From assembly GCA_963576735.1 (NCBI GenBank), contig OY755177.1, positions 17,360,001 through 17,424,000 on the forward strand: a DNA stretch of 64,000 nt, given 5' to 3'. Position numbers and translations under genes: made by a program. This DNA comes from Bedellia somnulentella (Eukaryota; Arthropoda; Insecta; Lepidoptera; Bedelliidae). This document shows positions 1 to 12,000 of this stretch, piece after piece (within the stretch, counting starts at the first letter, position 1; every line of letters begins with the position of its first letter). Under the pieces are notes generated by a model. That model searched no databases. It saw only the letters and a program-made list of their open reading frames with translations, and was not told the origin of the DNA.

Positions 1-82
1 TTTTGACGTCAAACTTTGCTAATGACCAGTTGGAGATGTTACGAGGTTTGGGCGCAGCTCGGGATCCTACTCTTGTTATGAG
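1..82 (+). CDS. APN: APN gene 1, partial exon
   Basis: Reads FLTSNFANDQLEMLRGLGAA in frame from base 3 and ends ATG AG before a gt donor. It corresponds to exon 12 of the complete gene ([20 protein letters not shown]). Its start is outside the window. Confidence 0.85.
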
Positions 83-1838
83 GTTATTATTTATACGGAT
101 ATTTTTAAAAAGCGGCTGAATATTTCGAAATAAGCAGATTTCCGCCTCTTTGAGAAGTTAGCAGAGGAAGAGATATTAGTGACAAGTTTAAAATTATTTC
201 AAAATAAATAAAATTCTGCCCTTTAAGAAGTTAATAGGGGAAGATATATTGGTTGATTAGTTTAAAATCATACCGCCAACCACGTATTTAGTCTGACTGA
301 GTTACCTGGTTGGAAAATATTTACAATCACAATTTATTTACAGAACACTTGAACTGATTTTGACCGATGCTGTAAGAACTCAAGATAAAGTGAATGCTTT
401 CAATTACGTTCTACTCGGTAATCCGGAGAACAGCGCGGTGGCTTTGCAGTTCCTTAAGGATAACGCTGATGCTGTCAGAAGGATGTATGTTGATTGATAT
501 TGTTCATTTTATAAATTTAGCCTAAAAGTCAATAGCAAGTTTTTTTGGGTTTTAACCAAAAAAGTTAAACAGAAGCCTCTTAGTCAGACTTTGCTGTCTC
601 TTACTAACCAACACTTGATGATGTATTTCTGTTAAATATTTTATATAGTACATAGATATTGAGAGGGATTTCAATAACACTTATTTTTTCCTCAGTGTTG
701 TTCAATATTTATAAAGGCAACATAAAGACACTTGAAACGCCTTTAGTTTAGTGTAATGAATTATATTCTAAACTTCAAAACAAACACTTAGGTACTTGAA
801 AATATAAATTTTAAAGTGGTTTTCCATGTTCTTTAAAATTTTTTGCCGTTTTTAGGCATAAAAGTAAATTATTTTTAGAGAGCTGACTAGCACTAAGCCG
901 CAGTTCTGGAATAGGTCCTCAAAGTAAAATATAACATTTGTAAAAAACAAACTTAAACTATTTCCGTTGTATTTAGTATTTCAATCAGTACATAAACATG
1001 ATTAATTATAGTTTATAGGCCTTAGGATCCACAGGTCTGTGAAAGTTTCATTTGTATATATTTCTTTTCTGATGTGCAAAAAATGTTTTCCTAATCTTTC
1101 AACAGTTGTCAGTAAACTACAAAATAATGATATTCACAAAATATTTAATGAAAAACTTTTCTCTTTCAGCGTGAATATGGTTATGAAAGATAATATTCAA
1201 TTACAATGTTCAATTGCAAAAATCCCTAAATACCTCTTAAAGTTCTAAGACTTTACTTTGGTTTCTAGAAAGTTTATTTTATTTTTCCAGCTTCCAAGAA
1301 GATGCTCCAAATAATCCGGTGCACTCGGTATTTTCTAATCTTGCAAGTTATCTCGATGAAGACGGATTAGCTGAGGTAAATTTGTTTTGTTATTTTTTTT
1401 AATACATCTTTCCGCTGCAATGAGATAAAAATATTGGATCTTTCACTAATAAAATTTTTTCCTCGCAAAGCACTAAAATAAATAATTTCTAAAGATGAAA
1501 GTAACATAATCTACAATTGTTTTTGAATAAAGTGATATTTGGCTATAAAAAGATAAAATATTGATAGTTTCCTAGCAGAATCTGCACATTAATTTTAAAA
1601 CACATTGTTATATTTTATATCTTACTTTCAGTATGAAAACTGGTTACAAACGACACAAACCAACACTCTCCAGTACTCAACGGGAATAAGTGCTATAAAC
1701 TCCGCTCGCAACAACAGAGCCTGGGGCACTGCTAACGCCGGGACTATATTAGCCGCTGCTAGAGCCGGTGCTGCACAAATCGTATCTTCGGCTATTCTGA
1801 TGATGGCTCTGTGTTTTATGGCTATATTTCCTAATTAA
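1..1838 (+). CDS. APN: Aminopeptidase N (M1 family), 3' end, four exons
   Basis: C-terminal part of an APN gene cut by the left edge. Exons read 1-82, 344-484, 1291-1375 and 1632-1838 (stop TAA), all with GT-AG borders; the frame starts at base 3. They encode the end of the ERAP1-like C-terminal domain. The last exon ends with a small-residue stretch (GTANAG, then AAARAGAAQ) followed by a hydrophobic tail (SSAILMMALCFMAIF), as expected for a GPI-attachment signal that holds APN on the brush-border membrane. Exon sizes 141/85/207 parallel 141/76/201 in the complete downstream gene, and residues such as NAFNY, GNPEN, GISAINSARNN match [21 protein letters not shown] there, so this is a tandem paralogue. 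The zinc site lies outside the window, so activity cannot be judged. Confidence 0.93.
344..484 (+). CDS. APN: APN gene 1 exon
   Basis: Between a ttacag acceptor and a gtatgt donor; 141 bases, the same length as exon 13 of gene 2. Encodes TLELILTDAVRTQDKVNAFN and on to VRRI, ending two bases into a codon. Confidence 0.9.
1291..1375 (+). CDS. APN: APN gene 1 exon
   Basis: Between tttccag and gtaaat. Encodes FQEDAPNNPVHSVFSNLASY then LDEDGLAE; counterpart of gene 2 exon 14 ([13 protein letters not shown]). Confidence 0.9.
1632..1838 (+). CDS. APN: APN gene 1 last exon with GPI-type tail
   Basis: Acceptor tttcag at 1626-1631. The reading begins YENWLQTTQTNTLQYSTGIS and stops at TAA 1836-1838 after a hydrophobic end. 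An attaaa polyadenylation-type hexamer lies at 2014-2019. Confidence 0.92.
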   Translation, partial: YENWLQTTQTNTLQYSTGISAINSARNNRAWGTANAGTILAAARAGAAQIVSSAILMMALCFMAIFPN

Positions 1839-2556
1839 CATTGAACTGCTTTAATTGAAATGTTTCAGTTGTAGAATAAGAACTATGTTAAAGTGCAAAA
1901 TTTTTGAGATGTTCATTTCAAACTTTTTGTTTGATATAAACACAATTAATGGAATGAAGTATATGTTTTAAATTTATGAATGTTGTACAAAACACTTTAT
2001 TTAGTCTAAGCATATTAAATAATTCAATATTTTTTAATATATTTAAAACAAAAAATGTTGTATTTAAATCCAATTATTTTTACCCGTCATTATAGTACTT
2101 CTTTTATCCTTTGGACTGTTCTAGATATAAGTAAGAATACATTTTAATATGCATGTAAAGGCAATTATTGTCATAATCGTACAGAGTGTCGATCGGTATT
2201 CACTGCTTACCTCAATGAGAACATTGGGCGTGAGTATAAGTAAGAATTAAAGGAAAGTTGCTAACTAAGATAACTCTATGAACAATTTTCTTAGTACCTA
2301 TCTTTTATAAAAAGTTGAAATAATTTAAGATTACTAAATCTTATTTACATGAAAAAATTGAATGATTGTCTGCATGTTTTCTTTATTACATCAATTGAAT
2401 CAGTTGCAATACACATAGTTATTTTGTTAGTTACATAATTTAAATTATAATAGTTAAAACTGCTAAAAAAGCCTGAGAAAACTTTGATTCTAAAACAATA
2501 TCTGCCTTGTCTTATAATTTTAGTAGTCAATTAAAAATGAACGCAAACATCCGAAC
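1839..2556 (+). other. 3' flank of gene 1 with a LINE-tail fragment
   Basis: AT-rich, no further coding exon seen. At about 2175-2245 is a short piece resembling the 3' end of the LINE family found at 40137-40440: cgtacagagtgtcgatcgg, then a cttacctcaatgag segment and ggcgtgagtataagtaag. Confidence 0.5.
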
Positions 2557-2769
2557 TGATAAGTAACTTCAAAAGTGTGCCATTTTATTATTTATTATAA
2601 AAGCCGATGTATATCAACGGTTAAGAGATAAGAAGTTTACCAAAGATATGCAATTTATTAACTGATAAACCACCGCTACTTTAGGTAATAATCCTTTCAC
2701 GCTACATTAGGTGATAAGGTATCAATAATTTCTTAATGACCTGATACAACCAGCACATTATTAGATAAT
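2557..2769 (+). promoter_or_regulatory. Cluster of GATA-type sites upstream of APN gene 2
   Basis: Five WGATAR-like sites within 213 bases: TGATAAG 2557-2563, AGATAAG 2626-2632, TGATAAA 2663-2669, TGATAAG 2712-2718 and AGATAAT 2763-2769. A TATAAAAG at 2596-2603 could be a TATA box about 230 bases before the ATG. Two copies of a cgctac-(t/a)ttaggt motif lie about 25 bases apart (2676 and 2700). GATA factors are known drivers of insect midgut genes, so a gut promoter is a reasonable inference. The transcription start is not determined. Confidence 0.45.
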
Positions 2770-2832
2770 AATTTAGTTTATTTTGGTGTAGGTTAGCTTA
2801 GTTGAAGTAGGTGCAAAAGTTTACAATTCAAA

Positions 2833-3066
2833 ATGCGCCTAATAATAAATTTTACCGTTTTAATAGTGACTATAAATCTAGTAAGAACAGAATTCCCTCT
2901 AGAAGATAATATAAAAATATTGAAAAATGAACTTGGTGATGAAATATACCGGTTACCAGAAAACTTGGATCCAGTGCACTATGATGTTGAAATAACGCCT
3001 TTCTTTGAAGCTGAAGGTGATAAAGAAGCGTTTACTTTTGATGGTATTGTCACAATAGAAGTAACT
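2833..3066 (+). CDS. APN: APN gene 2 exon 1, start and signal peptide
   Basis: ATG preceded by attcaaa; begins [20 protein letters not shown], a clear secretion signal, then reads through [20 protein letters not shown], the usual first beta-strand of M1 enzymes. Donor gtaagt after GTA ACT. Confidence 0.93.
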
Positions 3067-6000
3067 GTAAGTAATCTTGAAGTCATTCGTTAATCAGAAA
3101 TGTTATATGAACATTATAAGTAGTAACTTTTCATAATATTTAACATAAAACCATGACTTTAAATCCAAAACTAGCTAAAGCTTAAGAAGTTTTATTCCTT
3201 TGCCTATTTTGGAAATTGAGTAGAGTTAACGATTAAATAAAGGATGGTTCGTGATTGGTCCCTAGCCACATCACGCAACAATCACTTAAAATGCTTATGC
3301 CTTTATTTGCCTCGTATGAGACACAAAGGGAAGTCAACTTATAAGTCTGAATAAAAAATGTGCAAAAGTTTCTCAACACATTAATGATATTTACTGTTAT
3401 TATTTCTAAAAATGTTGTGTATATTTCAATCAGAACCAAACCAACATTCAGCCACTAAGCCAAAGTATTTTTACATAAATTTTCTTATTTGTAAATAATG
3501 CATCTAATTTAGTTTGGAGTATTCTTAATATACCATATTTATTTATCATACTTCAGGCTTTAGAAGACAACATAACTGACCTCATAATTCATGAAAATGT
3601 AATAAGCATAGTTGGAGTAACAGTTACTGATGCAAGTGAATCTATCATTAATCTCGCTTCAGTGGAAAGACAGCGAGATTATCACTTTTTAAAAATCAGC
3701 CTCGTTGATGGGACTACATTACAAAGAGGTCAAAGATATAAAATCCGCGTTGTTTATGTGGGTCGCATGAATGAAACGCCTTTATCAAGAGGAGTATTCC
3801 GAGGAAGCTATGTTGGAGATGATGGAAGAAGACAGTAAGTATTGGAAATCTGTTTGTAGTATTTTCTAGTTAATCAGTGACAAATCTAAAATGTGATTGG
3901 GATAAGATCGTGAAACAGAAAATCATGTTAGGTACGAGTAATATGAGTATAAGTAAAGCTAATTTTATCCACCGGAAATAATTCTACAGATAAGTTATAG
4001 CGCAAGTCATGCTATAGTTCTGATCAGTCTATGCTTTATGAAATCATAAACGCAAGTGCAGCGAATTTCAGTCCATATTAAAAGTAACATTAAAAGAGTT
4101 TACCTGTTAGTTTAACTGTATGAAAAAAACATTTATTTGGCAAAATATACACCGTAAAATTAATAAAAAAAAAACAAATAATGTTGATGGTACAATCAAG
4201 CAAAATCATGAAAAATAACCTACTGTAACTTAAAACTAAGACATTAAATCTAATTATAGTAGCAAGGAATCATAAAATAATAAAAATTCAATTAAGAAGT
4301 CACCGCTATCATACTGTCGCTGTCGCACCCATTTTTCTAGCAACCTCAGTGAATTATTGGAGGTGTTATTTTTACTATAAGCTAATATTTTCTTTCTTTC
4401 CTAGCTGGTACGCTGCCACTCACTTGCAACCAACAAATTCAAGGCAAGCCTTCCCAAGTTTCGATGAGCCCGGTTTCAAGTCTACGTTCACGATCATCAT
4501 TAACAGACCTGCGCATTTCACTGAAACATTCTCAAACATGAAGATAGCCCAAAATATTACGTGAGTTTTAATTTAACATATTTTATTCATACCTACAAGT
4601 TTACAGTACGCATAATATACTGATCTGTTTATAGATACAAATACTCGTATTCTTGAAATTGAGTTTTCTAATCTAAATCATTACACCGACGCCAACCAAC
4701 ACTTTAGAATAGGCACGATGAATAATAAAAAAAATAATGTCTTAATTGTCGGAGTGCTAGTGAAACTAGCGAATTAAAAAAACTAAGAAAAAAACTGTTG
4801 AAATTGTAAACCAAAAATACTTATGACGTTGATTCCCTGTTTCTTTTTACAGCTATACTGAAATTTGATTAATTGTTCACAGAAATGGAGACCGGGTCAA
4901 AGAAATTTTCCACCCTACGCCAGAAATGTCAGCATACCTTGTGACTTTCCATATAAGTGAAGAATTTAGACCAATTGCAGATAATAATGATTCTTCAAAG
5001 TCATATCGTGTTTTAGCAAGACCAAACGCTGTAGGTCAAGGAAACTATGCTTTAGCTGTTGGTCCACCAGTGACTGAATGGTTGGAGACATATTTGGGAG
5101 TACCATATTACACAATGGGTGAAGATATGAAGAATGATCAGATTGCTTCACCTGACTGGGCATCTGGTGCTACAGAAAATTGGGGATTAGTGTCTTACAG
5201 GTATGAAGCTTGAAATTTATTCAAAAACATATCAAATAGGTGCACAATTTAAAAAAAAACCATACATACATACATACACTCACGGCTATAAATCCCTAGA
5301 AGGGGTAGCTAGAGCTAAGGAATTAGAAATTCCTCAGCCACTTTTGGAAGTTGTGTGGGGAAAAGGCGGTAAAATAAAGGTTTTTGGTGATGGGTCTCCA
5401 ACCGCATCGCTCAAAAATCCAATAAAAAGCCCCAATACCCTTAGTCGCCTCTTACGACACCCGTGGGTAGAAAGGGGTAGCGACATCCTAAGCCGGCACT
5501 ACACGGCAATCAAAAAAATTCAATCTATTATAAATATAAAATTAAATATGCGTACACATTATTCACAGATCGAGTTAGCCCCAAACCAAGTAGGACTTGT
5601 ACTACGGAATACTAACTCAGCTATATATAACATAACATAACATAAACATAAACGTTAACGCCGAATATCCCCGAAGGGGTTGGCAGAGGTACTAATACTT
5701 CTGAACATCACGTGACTTTGTCACCTGGTGTTCAGAGTACCCACGTTTTGCATGGACAGTGTACTCACGTGATAGGGGGCAGGCCTATCGCCGTTTTGTA
5801 CGAATACACTGTCACATGATGACTAAGTACAACTCAGTCATGTGGGTTTCCTCACGATGTATATATAGATATATATTTAGATATAATACGCACATAAGAC
5901 TAAGAAACAATCCTTTTGATCATCACATAATGTTACTCTCAGTGGGGATCGAACCCGCAACCTCCGAACCGAGAAGCTAATCATCTATCCACTCGGCCAC

Positions 6001-9000
6001 AGACGTCGTCGTTATGTTTTACTACTGTTTCAAATGATACTGTTTATCAATAGAATATTTATCAATTGAATTACGGCTGGAAAATATTTAAACTATAACT
6101 AAGACAATAACGTTAAAGATATACTAGTGAGACAAGCAGAAAACTGGAAAATGAAATTGTGGGTTAATTTCTAAAGATCCTTTTGTCCGTAACGTCTTTT
6201 CTCACGATGATCATATTGTTTCAAGGGATCAAAAACCTTAGTGTAACTAAATTATCAAAGGATTAAACAGTAGTATATTATTATCCTTTGTATAATTCCT
6301 TGGCTTGTAGAATTATAAATGAAAGATATCTGACTCCATAGATATTTTATATTGAAGTAATTTACAAGATGCGTTTTGCTTGGTATATGAATACAAGATT
6401 TTACAAGGTAATGAATGGAATGAAAAGAATGAAAGATGGTTGACAGCTAGTTGCGCTAGTGATGTGCCGCTAGTGTTGTATCACGGCGGTACATACTCCG
6501 GGGGCGGGCTACGGAGAATGTTATGTGGAGACTTCTTCGGTTTCGGTAATTAATGGCACAATGTATTTAATGCCTCTTCTGTATGAGCCATTTGACATCT
6601 TCACCTCTGCTACTCTTGCTACATTGTCGGGTCCCGGAAACAAGGCAGTGATGCGCCCCATTTTCCAACTCATTGGAGGCATGTTTTTATGCTTCAACAG
6701 AACAAGATCTCCTATTTGAAGTTCTCTTGAAGGAACGCGCCATTTTTGTCTGTGCTGCATTTCTGTGATGTATTCCTTCTGCCAGCGATTCCAAAAATGT
6801 TGCCTGATGTGTTCTAATCGCTGATATCGGTTTAAACTATTCAGTTTAAAATTTTCTAGGCTTGGAGATGGCATCGATAATAATGCTCTACCAATCAAAA
6901 AATGTCCCGGGGTTAAGGGTTGGAGGTCGTTTGGATCAGAGGAAAGAGGACATAGAGGTCTGCTATTAAGAATAGCTTCAATTTGATTAAATAACGTTGC
7001 CATTTCCTCGAAAGTTAAATGCGTATTTGATAATATTCGTTTGGTATAGTACTTAGCTGATTTAATTGCTGATTCGTGATAACCTCCGAAATGTGGAGAA
7101 TAGCTTGGTTGGAAGTGGTATTTGATTCCATCTTCAGCCAAAAAGTTCGTTATATAAGAAGAATGTGAATTTATAAAATTACCTATTTCTCTAGCAGCAC
7201 CAACAAAATTGCGACCGTTGTCACAGAATATTTCTAACGGCTTGCCTCTACGCGATATAAAGCGACGTAGCAATAAAATGAATGCTTCTGTGGATAATTC
7301 ACTAACAGCTTCCAAGTGCAAGCATTTGTAACGGAAGCAAATAAATAAACAAAGATAACATTTGGTGATCTTACACCCTCTACCTTTTCTGTCAGTAATC
7401 CAAAATGGTCCGGCAAAGTCAACACCAACACTTGAAAATGGAAACCCGGGGTCAACCCGCTGTTTGGGTAACGAACCCATGATAGGCGATATAGTTTCTC
7501 CTGCGATTCTCCTACAAGTAATACATTGCCTCGCTACTGTGCGAGCCAAATCCCTGCCAGCAATAGGCCAAACAAACTCTCTGATTGAAGAAAGCAGTAA
7601 CTGAGGACCAGCGTGAAGAAGACGAAGATGCTCTCGTTGGAAAAGTAACTTAGCTAATCTATGTTTCGAATGCAGTAACATGGGATGGCGCTTATCAAAG
7701 GAATACTGTGAATAGTTAAGACGCCCTCCTACTCTTAATATATTTTTATCATCAATAAATGGATTTAAGCTAAGTAAAGTATGCTTTGGAGGTAGTGTTT
7801 TTTTGTTGTTACGCAACAAATTAAGCTCTTTAGTGAATATTTCTTCGTGTGCTAACTTGACTAAACTTTCAAGCGAATTTGATAACTCGTCAGGCTTCAA
7901 AATACCACTTTTTTTTATTTTTAGGATTTTTTGTGTTATTAATAAATCTAAGGACATAGGCAAATGATCGTTGTAAATAATTAAGATTAGAATATTTATC
8001 GAAGTTTAATAAGTTATTGTTTGTGGTTTTTGTAAATAAAATGTGATTGTTTTGTAGAATGTTTGTATGATTGTTTGGCAGAGTGTCATGATCAAGAACA
8101 CAATTATTAAATGTTTGCTTGTGCGCTTGTGTCACAACAGGCCATGATGATTCATCTTGTATAAGAAATGATGGCCCATTCCACCATATACTCAAGTTAG
8201 TAATATTGATAGGCAAAATACCACGGGAGGCGAAGTCAGCGGGGTTGTGCTCTGTTGGCACGTGGCGCCAGTGTGAGCTATCTGTTAGTTCTAGTATTTT
8301 AGCGACTCTATTAGCCACATAAACATCCAGTTTTTCGAGCGGTTTGCGCAACCAGGCGAGGACAATATTAGAGTCAGTCCAAAATATTTTACGGCTGATC
8401 ACACATCGCAAAGAGTGACATGCGGCGGCCGCGAGTTGTGCCCCCAGCAGACATGCGTTTAGCTCTAGCCGCGGAATCGTGGTCGGCTTTACCGGTGCTA
8501 CTCTTGCCTTAGCACACAGTAAATGGATTGCTACCGAGCCATGTTTGTCTGTAGATTTTAAATAAACACATGTTCCATAAGCTACTTTAGAAGCGTCAGA
8601 AAAGCAATGTAACTCTATGTTGACAGGGTTATTGCATAAAGCGTGCCTTGGAACAAAAATATTTTTTAGACTCTCAATGGAGTCTATGAATGTGCGCCAT
8701 AGATGAGTTATGTCGTATTTTCTAAGATTTTCACGATTGCACATTATAATTGAAACAACTTTTGATTTTCGGATATTTTAATCGCGTATTATTACATTAT
8801 TTTTAAAGCCCGACGTTTCGAAAACTTTTCAGTTATCATGGTCACGGGAAGACTGAGGTGTTATTTGTCATTATACAGTACTATAAAATTATTAATACTA
8901 ACTACCTTCACAAAATTTTAAGTTACATTTGCGTTTAATATTTGCTATGTACAAAAAGAGCTAATGTTATCTGGAGTCTTGCTAGTGTTCTTCCCTCGCT

Positions 9001-12000
9001 TGGTTGTGCTAATGATCGGGTTCCAAGCAGGTGGTAATTGCCAACCATCATCTCTATTGAAGTTTGGATGTTTCTTTATTTCAATAGACTCGCGTATCAT
9101 TCTAGGTATCAATCGATTCTCTTTTGCTAGAATTGTAGGTTTGTCAAAACGCATGTGGTGGTTTGGCTTATCGAAGGTGTGTTCACACAAAGCAGATCTT
9201 CCAGGACGCCTATTTATATATATTAATATTTAATACGCGATTAAAATATCCGAAAATCAAAAGTTGTTTCAATTATAATGAGTTATGTCCTTTGAAATAG
9301 GTTCATCCCAATTTATTTTGTCCATCCATAATTTTTGCAATATTAACTTTGGTTTAATAGTAACAGGACTTATAAGACCTAACGGGTCAAAGATTTTACA
9401 CGAATCGGACAATATCGTACGCTTTGTTGGTAAATCTTTAATAAATTCGTAAGTACTAGGATACTGAATGTAATCATTATTTGGATCCCAGCCTATTCCT
9501 AAGGTATGTGGTGAATTACTAATTATTAAATTTTGTTGAGGATTTGTATAATTTGTTAGAAGCAAAGGAAAATTAGTTCGGTACTTACGTAAAAAGAAAC
9601 ATCCCTTTAACAGGCATTTTTCCATTGAGTTTTTTATATATAATAGATCTTTGGACGAATCACTTCCGGTGAGTAAATCGTCAACTAGGAAATCATTTTG
9701 TATGATTTGTTTAATTTTATTGTCAAGGCAATCTTCTCCTAACTGCCAAAGGCAACGTGTACTGAGATAACTTGAGCTAGATAGCCCGTATGTAACGGTG
9801 TTCAATTTAAATGATTGTATTGGATCGCCCTCATTATCACGCCAAAGTATCATTTGCAAGTGTCTATCACTATTTTGAATATTCACTTGCCTATAAAATT
9901 TGTCTATATCCCCCGATAAAACATATTTGTATTGACGAAATCGTAGCAAAATGTTAAATAGACTGTCTTGAATATGTAGACCTGTGAGTAATATGTCGTT
10001 GATAGAGTAACCTGAAGTGGTTTTTGCACTACCATTGAAAACAACGCGCAGTTTAGTAGATTCACTTGAAGGACGAACAACGGCGTGATGTGGTATGAAA
10101 TAGGATTGTAAAGGGATTAATTCATCTGATAGAGATAAGTGACCTAAGTCTTTGTATTCCTGAATAAATTGGGTATATTGTTTTTTAAGATCTAAATTTT
10201 TATTGAGCCTTTTTTCTAATGATATAAATTGTTTTCTCGCCAATTGAAATGAGTTGCCTAAACAACTAGGACTCAAATGTAATGGTAGTCTTACGCAGAA
10301 CCGACCATCAATGTCACGATATGTGTTTTGTTTGAATTGATTTTCACATTCGTTTTCTAGTTTAGTATAACCTTTTGTAGGTGATGATTGGGGAATTAGC
10401 TCAGTTTCCCACAACCTCGACATATTGTCATTTAAAACCTCGTTTGAGATGAATTCCTTATCATATTTGAAGGAAGTTTTAAAGGACAACATGTCAAAAT
10501 TGTGGGGAACTGAACGCACAGAGGTGTGATTACAATTAATAAATTTATTTAAGGAATCGCCTTTTGAATATATGGGGCCTGCCAGTATCCAACCTAATTT
10601 TGTTTTCTGCATGATAGGTGATCTGGGGCCTAAAGATATCTGTTCATTCTCAATTAAATTCCAAAATATGTCTGCTCCTATTATCAAATCTACTGGGGCA
10701 GATGTGTTAAAAGTAGGATCAGCAAGATTAATGTAATTTGGAAAATTAATTTGTGAACTATTGAATGTGTCATGTGGTATGTTGCCAGTTAGCTTGGTCA
10801 ACACTAGGCATGACATTTGTGCTAAATAGTTGCAGTGCTTTGATTTTATTTCTATAGCACATCTTTCTAAGGAATTGGAAGTGAAAAGGTTACCCACGCC
10901 GATAATATTTATATGGGTAGGCTGAGGAGTCAATTTTAGTCTATCTCGCACATCTTCCGTGATAAGTGAAGATTGACTCCCGCTATCCAATAAAGCACGA
11001 ATAGTTATGTGCGTCTTAGTGATTGGATTATAAATATCTACCAGAGCAGTGGATAATAATACATTACTTGGTTTGTTCGAGTTTATAGACATGCTAATTA
11101 TATCTTGTGTGACGGAACCATCATTGGGCTCATTAGGCACCACGGTGTTAATAAAAGACGTATTTTGAGCCTGAGAGTCATCCCTATGCAATAAAGTGTT
11201 GTGACGTCGCTTGCAAATATTACATGAGTGGCGTACCTTGCATTGATGATTGGAATGGCCCTTACGTAAACAATTAGAGCATAATGAGAGTCGAGCTACC
11301 TCGGCAGCCCTGCGCTCGGCAGGCAGAGACTGGAACGACGGGCAGCTGTATATACGATGACTGCCGCCACATAAAGGACACACGACATTCGATGAGGCAT
11401 CAATTGCTGAAATTGAGAGCGATTTTGTTTGAGACCTTTCTTGTTTTTGAAACAATGGCTGAGCATAAGGTTTAATGAAATTAGAATTTGAATATTTATT
11501 ACTATTGACAGACTCAAAAACATCAGCTCTAGCCTTTAGAAACTGGAAAAAATCGTTTAGCGAAGGGGAATTAGTAAAATTGTTTTTATGTTCCTCCCAT
11601 TTGAAATTTGTGTTGTTGTCAAGCTTTGCTGATACCAAATGTATGATTAGCGTGTCCCATGAAGTAGTTGGTTCACCTAACGAGTTTAACGCTCTTAAGT
11701 TTTTAGAAATATGATCTATTACGAACCTTAAACTCTTAGCAGAATCCTTTGCTTGCACTTGGAAACTCAGAAGTGAATTTAAATGAGTTTTAATTAATTG
11801 TTTTGTGTTATCGTAACGTTCACACAGAAGTTGCCACGCTTCTTTATAATTACTTGTAGAAACTTCTAGATTAGATAACACTAAGGCTGCCTCACCTTCT
11901 AAATAAGAAATTAAATAGTAAAATTTGTGTATTGGCTCCAACTTGTTATTATTATGAATAAGGGATGAAAATGTGTCACGAAATTCCAACCATTTCTGAT

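Noticed and set aside
5203..5640. 145-codon ORF after exon 4, and similar 60-110-codon ORFs at 52619-52951, 51006-51191, 15156-15386 and 24186-24374
   Set aside because: They are readings through SINE A copies; the peptide recurs only because the repeat recurs, and the ATGs fall in host exon or flank.
8715..9277. Hammerhead-ribozyme-like core in the Penelope-like ends (ctgaaaagttttcgaaacgtc on the minus strand)
   Set aside because: A cgaaacgtc-like segment is present but the required CUGANGA core is not, so no ribozyme is claimed.
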